NCBI RefSeq assembly: GCF_002631205.1
Contig: NZ_PDLO01000001.1
Span: forward strand, 620,001-684,000
From: Neolewinella marina
GTDB lineage: Bacteria > Bacteroidota > Bacteroidia > Chitinophagales > Saprospiraceae
Length of the DNA stretch: 64,000 nucleotides
Reading direction: 5' to 3'
The translations under genes were made by a program, and so were the position numbers. Under the pieces are notes generated by a model. The model was not told the DNA's origin and searched no databases. It saw only the letters and a program-made list of their open reading frames with translations. Below, in pieces: positions 59,879-64,000 of this stretch (position 1 is its first letter; each line of letters begins with the position of its first letter).

Positions 59879-60415
59879 ATGATCACCGTCATTTCCGGTA
59901 CCAACCGTCCTGAAAGCCGTACCCGGCTGTTTGCCGATTACTTCGTCAGTATCCTGGATGAACTGGGGCAGTCGCCCCGCCTGCTGGACCTGGCCGACAT
60001 CCACCATGGCTACGTACAGGAGGAGATGTACACCGGAAAACCCGGCGACCCGCGGCTGCACGACCTGCAGCGGGAGTATATACAGCCCACCCGCAAGTTC
60101 GCCGTCTTCGTGCCGGAGTACAACGGCAGCTACCCCGGGGTGCTCAAACTTTTCCTCGACGGGATTTCCGTGCTGGACTACGCCGGCAACTTCAACGGCA
60201 AGCACGTAGCCCTGATCGGAGTAGCCTCCGGCCGCGCCGGCAACCTCCGGGGCATGGACCACCTCGCCGATGTTTTTGCCCACATGGGCGCCTGGGTCCT
60301 GCCCAACCGACTGCCCATTTCGGGGGTTGAGAACCTGCTGTCGGGGGACGAGCTCTCCGACGCCGATACGAAAAACGCACTTCGCCTGCAGGCCGAACAA
60401 CTTATTGCCGCCTAG
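59879..60415 (+). CDS. NADPH-dependent FMN reductase-family protein
   Basis: Flavodoxin-like oxidoreductase of 178 residues. The phosphate loop of FMN reads SGTNRPESRTRLFADYF, and the flavin segment is VPEYNGSYPGVLKLFLDGI, typical of NADPH-dependent FMN and azo-type reductases. The physiological acceptor is unknown. An earlier in-frame ATG at 59867 (MPAAMITV) is possible; the 59879 start opens directly at the first strand. It precedes topA by 30 bases and may be cotranscribed. Confidence 0.88.
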   Translation: MITVISGTNRPESRTRLFADYFVSILDELGQSPRLLDLADIHHGYVQEEMYTGKPGDPRLHDLQREYIQPTRKFAVFVPEYNGSYPGVLKLFLDGISVLDYAGNFNGKHVALIGVASGRAGNLRGMDHLADVFAHMGAWVLPNRLPISGVENLLSGDELSDADTKNALRLQAEQLIAA

Positions 60416-60445
60416 AACCGTAATCCTAGAGGAAGCACCAACTAT

Positions 60446-63034
60446 ATGTCAAAGAATTTACTGATTGTCGAGTCTCCCGCCAAAGCGAAGACCATAGAGA
60501 AAATCCTAGGAAAGGACTATACCGTTAAATCATCTTTCGGCCACGTACGTGACCTCGACAAGGGTGACGGAGCCGTAGACGTATCCCGCAATTTCGCCAC
60601 CAAGTACGTCGTCTCCCCGGAGAAGCGGAAGGTGGTCAAGGAACTCAAGGCCGCCGTTAGCAAGGTGGACACCGTCTGGCTCGCAACGGACGAAGACCGC
60701 GAAGGAGAAGCCATCAGCTGGCACCTTTGCGAAGTGCTCAAACTGCCCGTAGACTCCACCAAGCGGATCGTTTTCCGCGAGATCACCCCCCCGGCCATCA
60801 AGGCGGCCATCAACAACCCGCGCACCGTCGACGTAAACCTCGTCAACGCCCAGCAGGCGCGGCGGGTACTCGACCGGCTGGTGGGCTACGAGCTCTCCGG
60901 TGTCCTCTGGAAGAAGGTCAAGTTCGGCCTCAGCGCCGGACGCGTGCAGTCCGTGACCGTGAAATTGGTCGTGGAACGGGAGCGCGAGATCATGAACTTC
61001 GAGGCGACGCCCTTCTTCCGGGTGAACGCCATTTTCACCGTGCGCAACGAGCAGGGTAAGGAAGTTGAGCTCAAGGCAGATTCCCCCGACCGTTTCGACG
61101 ACCGGGAAGGTGCCGAGGCCTTTTTGAAGCGCTGCGTAGGGGCTGAATTCAGCATCAGCGACATCGAGGTGAAGCCCGCCAAGCGCAAGCCGGCCCCGCC
61201 CTTCACCACCTCTACCCTGCAGCAGGAGGCCAGCCGCAAGCTTTACATGAATGTGGAGCGTACCATGCGTACGGCCCAGCGCCTGTATGAGGCGGGCCTC
61301 ATCACCTACATGCGTACCGACAGCATCAGCCTTTCCGAAACCGCCCTGCAGTCCATCGAAAAGGAGGTGACCAAGGAATACGGTGCCCAGTACAGCAAGG
61401 TGCGCCGCTTCAAGAGTAAAAAGAAGGACGCCCAGGAGGCCCACGAGGCCATTCGTCCCAGCTACGTGGACCGCCACAGCATTACCCAGGGCGACCGCGA
61501 CGAACAGCGGCTCTACGAGCTGATCTGGAAGCGCACCATGGCCAGCCAGATGGCCGACGCCGAGCTGGAGAAGACGACCGTCAACATCGCCATCGATAAG
61601 GCCCCCGACGCCCGGCTGCGTGCCCAGGGTGAGGTGCTGAAATTCGACGGCTTCCTCAAGCTCTACATCGAAAGCAACGACGACGATGAAGAAGACGAAA
61701 CCACCGGCGGCATCCTGCCCCCCCTGACCAAGGGACAAATTCTGCCCCTGCGGGAAATGACCGCTACCCAGCGCTTCACCCGCCCGCCGGTCCGCTATAC
61801 CGAGGCCAGCCTGGTCAAGAAACTGGAAGAGCTCGGCATCGGCCGGCCTTCTACCTACGCCCCTACCGTCTCCAAGATCATGGACCCCAAGCGGGGCTAC
61901 GTCACCCGCGAGAACCGCGACGGCGAGGAACGCCCCTACGAGGTGCTCACGCTCCAAGAGGGAAACATCAGCAGCGAAACCAAGACCGAGATCACGGGAG
62001 CGGTCAAGAACCGCCTCTTCGCCAGCGATATTGGGATGGCGGTGAGCGACTTTCTCGATGAACACTTCGAACGCGTCATGACCTACCGCTTCACCGCGGA
62101 GATCGAGGACAAGTTCGATGAAGTAGCCGAAGGCCGGGTGACCTGGACCCAGATGCTGGAGGATTTCTACCTCCCCTTCCACGAAAACGTGGAGGAAACC
62201 ACGGAAAGCGCCGACCGTGTCACCGGTGAGCGTATCCTGGGTAACGATCCGGCCACGGGCAAGACGGTGCTGGTGCGCCTGAGCCGTAATGGCCCGGTCG
62301 TGCAGCTCGGTGCCCCCGACGAACTCGTGCCCGACGAAAAACCGCGCTACGCCAACCTGCCGGCCGGCGTCAGCATGGAAGAGATCGACCTGGGCACCGC
62401 CCTACCCCTGTTCGACCTGCCGAAGGTGCTGGGTGAGATCGACGGCCGGGAGACGGCCGTGGGCATCGGTCGCTTCGGCCCCTACATCCGCTGGGGCGAC
62501 GACTTTATCAGCCTGCCGAAAGGCGACGACCCCCACTCCACCACCCTCAGCGACGCCAAGGCACTCGTTGCGGCCAAGAAGAAGGCCGACGAGCCGGTGA
62601 TGACCTACAAGGGACTGCCGGTGACCCAGGGCGAGGGCCGCTTCGGCCCCTTCCTGAAGTGGAACGGCATGTTCGTCAACATTCCCAAGCGCTACAACCC
62701 CGACAACCTCAGCAAGGACGAAATGACCGAGCTGATACAGGCCAAGGAGGAGAAAGAGGCCAATCGCTACATCCAGCGCTTTGAGGAGGATAAAATCGAC
62801 GTGGAACAGGGCCGCTGGGGTCCGTTCATCCGCTTCAAGAAGAAGTCGCTGAAGCTGCCCACCGTCGACGGGAAGAAAATGACCCGAGAACAGGCGGCGG
62901 AACTCTCGCTGGAGGAGGTCAAGAAGATCATCGAGGAGCAGGTGCCCAACGCCTTCAAGTCGAAGGCCAAGAAAGCCGCCCCGAAAAAGAAAGCCCCCGC
63001 CAAGCGCAAGGCGGCGCCGGCCAAGAAGAAATAA
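60446..63034 (+). CDS. topA: DNA topoisomerase I
   Basis: Type IA topoisomerase that relaxes negative supercoils, 862 residues. The N-terminal TOPRIM domain begins NLLIVESPAKAKTIEKILG with the acidic motif ATDEDREGEAISWHL. The active-site Tyr is Tyr288 in LITYMRTDSISLSE. The C-terminal zinc fingers of E. coli TopA are absent; instead there are repeated domains recognisable as GRFGPYIRW, GRFGPFLKW and GRWGPFIRF, and a Lys/Ala-rich tail of about 35 residues that probably binds DNA. This layout is known from Bacteroidota. Confidence 0.97.
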   Translation: MSKNLLIVESPAKAKTIEKILGKDYTVKSSFGHVRDLDKGDGAVDVSRNFATKYVVSPEKRKVVKELKAAVSKVDTVWLATDEDREGEAISWHLCEVLKLPVDSTKRIVFREITPPAIKAAINNPRTVDVNLVNAQQARRVLDRLVGYELSGVLWKKVKFGLSAGRVQSVTVKLVVEREREIMNFEATPFFRVNAIFTVRNEQGKEVELKADSPDRFDDREGAEAFLKRCVGAEFSISDIEVKPAKRKPAPPFTTSTLQQEASRKLYMNVERTMRTAQRLYEAGLITYMRTDSISLSETALQSIEKEVTKEYGAQYSKVRRFKSKKKDAQEAHEAIRPSYVDRHSITQGDRDEQRLYELIWKRTMASQMADAELEKTTVNIAIDKAPDARLRAQGEVLKFDGFLKLYIESNDDDEEDETTGGILPPLTKGQILPLREMTATQRFTRPPVRYTEASLVKKLEELGIGRPSTYAPTVSKIMDPKRGYVTRENRDGEERPYEVLTLQEGNISSETKTEITGAVKNRLFASDIGMAVSDFLDEHFERVMTYRFTAEIEDKFDEVAEGRVTWTQMLEDFYLPFHENVEETTESADRVTGERILGNDPATGKTVLVRLSRNGPVVQLGAPDELVPDEKPRYANLPAGVSMEEIDLGTALPLFDLPKVLGEIDGRETAVGIGRFGPYIRWGDDFISLPKGDDPHSTTLSDAKALVAAKKKADEPVMTYKGLPVTQGEGRFGPFLKWNGMFVNIPKRYNPDNLSKDEMTELIQAKEEKEANRYIQRFEEDKIDVEQGRWGPFIRFKKKSLKLPTVDGKKMTREQAAELSLEEVKKIIEEQVPNAFKSKAKKAAPKKKAPAKRKAAPAKKK

Positions 63035-63077
63035 CCGACCGCCCGCGGCCCCCCGGCCGCGGGCCATAACATGAGCA

Positions 63078-63404
63078 ATGGCAGAGGACAACAAAAAACC
63101 ACAGAACCAACTCAGTATCGACCTGCCGGAGGACATTGCCGAAGGCGTGTACTCCAACCTGGCCATCATCACCCACTCCAGCTCGGAGTTCGTGGTCGAC
63201 TTCGTACGCATCGTGCCCAACGCCCCGAAAGCGAAGGTGAAAAGCCGGGTCATCCTGACGCCCGAGCACGCCAAGCGCCTGCTGGCGGCCCTGGCCGACA
63301 ACGTACAGAAGTACGAACGGCAGTTCGGCGTAATCAACAACAGCAGCGGCGGAAACGGCCCCCAGTTTCCCCCGACTTCCTTTACGCCCACCGCACAGGC
63401 TTAA
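63078..63404 (+). CDS. DUF3467 protein
   Basis: Small protein of 108 residues whose core (QLSIDLPEDIAEGVYSNLAI, SEFVVDFVRIVPNAPKAKVK, RVILTPEHAKRLL, ALADNVQKYERQFG) matches DUF3467, a conserved family of unknown function common in Bacteroidota. The C-terminus is a short low-complexity Gly/Asn/Pro-rich tail. It follows topA by 43 bases in the same direction and may share its transcript. Confidence 0.9.
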   Translation: MAEDNKKPQNQLSIDLPEDIAEGVYSNLAIITHSSSEFVVDFVRIVPNAPKAKVKSRVILTPEHAKRLLAALADNVQKYERQFGVINNSSGGNGPQFPPTSFTPTAQA

Positions 63405-63430
63405 AAAGGAAAAATATTGGCGAGAACTTT

Positions 63431-63459
63431 TTGTGCTCTCTGCCGTAGTTGTATATTTG
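63431..63459 (+). promoter_or_regulatory. tRNA-Val/tRNA-Pro promoter
   Basis: TTG (63431-63433) and TATATTTG (63452-63459) are spaced by 18 bp and match the Bacteroidota -33/-7 consensus. The tRNA-Val gene starts 20 bases later. It is the best-matching promoter in the window. Confidence 0.85.
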
Positions 63460-63478
63460 CAGCCGCTTAGCTTTACAG

Positions 63479-63553
63479 GGTCGATTAGCTCAGTTGGTTT
63501 AGAGCGTTGCATTGACATTGCAGAGGTCACTGGTTCGAATCCAGTATCGACCA
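63479..63553 (+). tRNA. tRNA-Val (anticodon GAC)
   Basis: A 75-base cloverleaf. The acceptor GGTCGAT pairs with ATCGACC, the D arm is GCTC with GAGC, the anticodon arm TTGCA/TGCAG encloses TTGACAT with anticodon GAC, and the T arm is ACTGG-TTCGAAT-CCAGT. The 3' CCA is not encoded. Confidence 0.96.
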
Positions 63554-63568
63554 CCCATAAGAAGAGTT

Positions 63569-63642
63569 CGGGATGTGGCGCAGCCCGGTAGCGCACACGC
63601 CTGGGGGGCGTGGGGCCGCTGGTTCGAATCCAGTCATCCCGA
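63569..63642 (+). tRNA. tRNA-Pro (anticodon GGG)
   Basis: A 74-base cloverleaf. The acceptor CGGGATG pairs with CATCCCG, the D arm is GCGC with GCGC, the anticodon arm CACGC/GCGTG encloses CTGGGGG with anticodon GGG, and the T arm is CTGG-containing with TTCGAAT. It follows tRNA-Val by 15 bases and shares its promoter. Confidence 0.95.
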
Positions 63643-63650
63643 CACCACGT

Positions 63651-63693
63651 GAGAAGGTCAGCTTGCTTAGCAAGTTGGCCTTTTCTCATTTTA
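63651..63693 (+). terminator. Terminator of the tRNA-Val/tRNA-Pro unit
   Basis: GAGAAGGTCAGCTTGC (63651-63666) pairs with GCAAGTTGGCCTTTTCTC (63670-63687) with a few mismatches, followed by ATTTTA. It ends the tRNA transcript. Confidence 0.78.
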
Positions 63694-64000
63694 CCCCACT
63701 CCTATCCTCCGGATTATCAGCAGGTTATCTGGTATTTTCGGCAATTGTCCGCCACTTTTCCCCGGAACACGGGGGTGAAAAGTGTCCTTGCCCAATCCTT
63801 TTTCTGCCTTCTATCTTTGGAATACGCCACTAGCCAGGCCTGAGGGCCCCAGCGGGAGGCGCCACACTGCATAGTAAACTAGAGAATACCTACCCCATGA
63901 TCGAGGATGAATTGGTGTGACCCGACACCCCACTCCCCCACCTTTGCCGGCCGCCTCGCAAACCGCAGCATCTTTGTTATTTTGCCACAAAATGTTCTGT
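63694..64000. other. Gene-free 3' end of the window
   Basis: No convincing coding frame: the open frames here overlap the tRNA genes or lack any recognisable protein. A promoter-like pair is present (63788-63819) with no gene after it for at least 180 bases. The stretch ends at the window boundary, so a gene starting beyond it cannot be excluded. Confidence 0.6.
63788..63819 (+). promoter_or_regulatory. Orphan promoter, possible small RNA start
   Basis: TTG (63788-63790) and TATCTTTG (63812-63819) are spaced by 21 bp and match the Bacteroidota consensus (spacing a little long). No start codon with a supported frame follows within the window. The transcript could be a small RNA or the long leader of a gene beyond the window. 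Confidence 0.5.

Noticed and set aside
63573-63843. Two short frames overlapping tRNA-Pro and its terminator
   Set aside because: They run through a tRNA gene and its terminator and have no recognisable protein sequence.

Overview
The window looks like chromosomal DNA of a GC-rich member of the Bacteroidota. The evidence is a SusC/SusD pair, two proteins with type IX secretion C-terminal signals, a MurF-alanine racemase fusion, an S46 dipeptidyl peptidase, a PASTA-domain division transpeptidase, an FtsZ ending in the Bacteroidota-type tail NNSFLHDNVD, and repeated use of the Bacteroidota promoter box TAnnTTTG. High GC, a TRAP transporter and a carotenoid hydroxylase fit a marine, pigmented Saprospiria/Lewinella-like organism. 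That lineage is an inference; there is no 16S gene here.

Region 1 (1-5395, + strand) is a tightly packed hexuronate operon: the 3' part of uronate isomerase (uxaC), KDG kinase, KDPG aldolase and a three-part TRAP transporter (dctP, dctQ, dctM). Uronates taken up by the transporter would be isomerised and split to pyruvate and glyceraldehyde-3-phosphate. A strong terminator-like hairpin lies between the kinase and aldolase genes. Region 2 (5435-8743) holds an SDR oxidoreductase, an OsmC-type protein, a LacI-type regulator and a tandem-DUF302 lipoprotein.

Region 3 (8846-24723) is the complete division and cell wall (dcw) cluster on the minus strand: mraZ, rsmH, ftsL-like, PBP, murE, mraY, murD, ftsW, murG, murC, ftsQ, ftsA, ftsZ, then a terminator. 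murF is missing from it and lies at 36-38 kb fused to alanine racemase. Upstream of mraZ is an array of AAGTGG boxes at exact 10-bp steps, the expected MraZ operator. Two more boxes face the divergent carotenoid hydroxylase gene.

Region 4 (24755-43145) is mostly housekeeping and secreted functions: crtZ, an HDAC-like deacetylase, a periplasmic-binding-protein-like lipoprotein, guaA, an ArsR-type regulator, mdh, a type IX-secreted metalloprotease, an Asp/Glu-type S46 peptidase, a 2-hydroxyacid dehydrogenase, murF-alr, an AntA/AntB antirepressor-like gene with its own AT-rich operator region, dinB and a methyltransferase. A 164-bp inverted-repeat element sits directly after one stop codon.

Region 5 (43222-53471) has a VWA protein with a small exported partner, a REP-associated tyrosine transposase (RAYT) flanked by its palindromes, hemD, a NYN-cold-shock fusion, tRNA-Lys, rpsO, a type IX-secreted hydrolase, a GNAT acetyltransferase, a polyprenyl synthase, a YpdA-like reductase followed by a second flavin reductase, and a second, different palindrome family. 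Region 6 (53472-64000) carries a PolX-like protein whose polymerase site is destroyed while its PHP domain is intact, a SusC/SusD pair, an FMN reductase, topA, a DUF3467 protein, tRNA-Val and tRNA-Pro under one clear promoter, and a final gene-free stretch with an orphan promoter.

No CRISPR array, prophage, complete insertion sequence or obvious defence island was seen. The most unusual items are the MraZ-box array with its divergent extension, the RAYT/REP locus that has overrun its own coding end, the degenerate PolX, the AntA/AntB locus and the 164-bp element.
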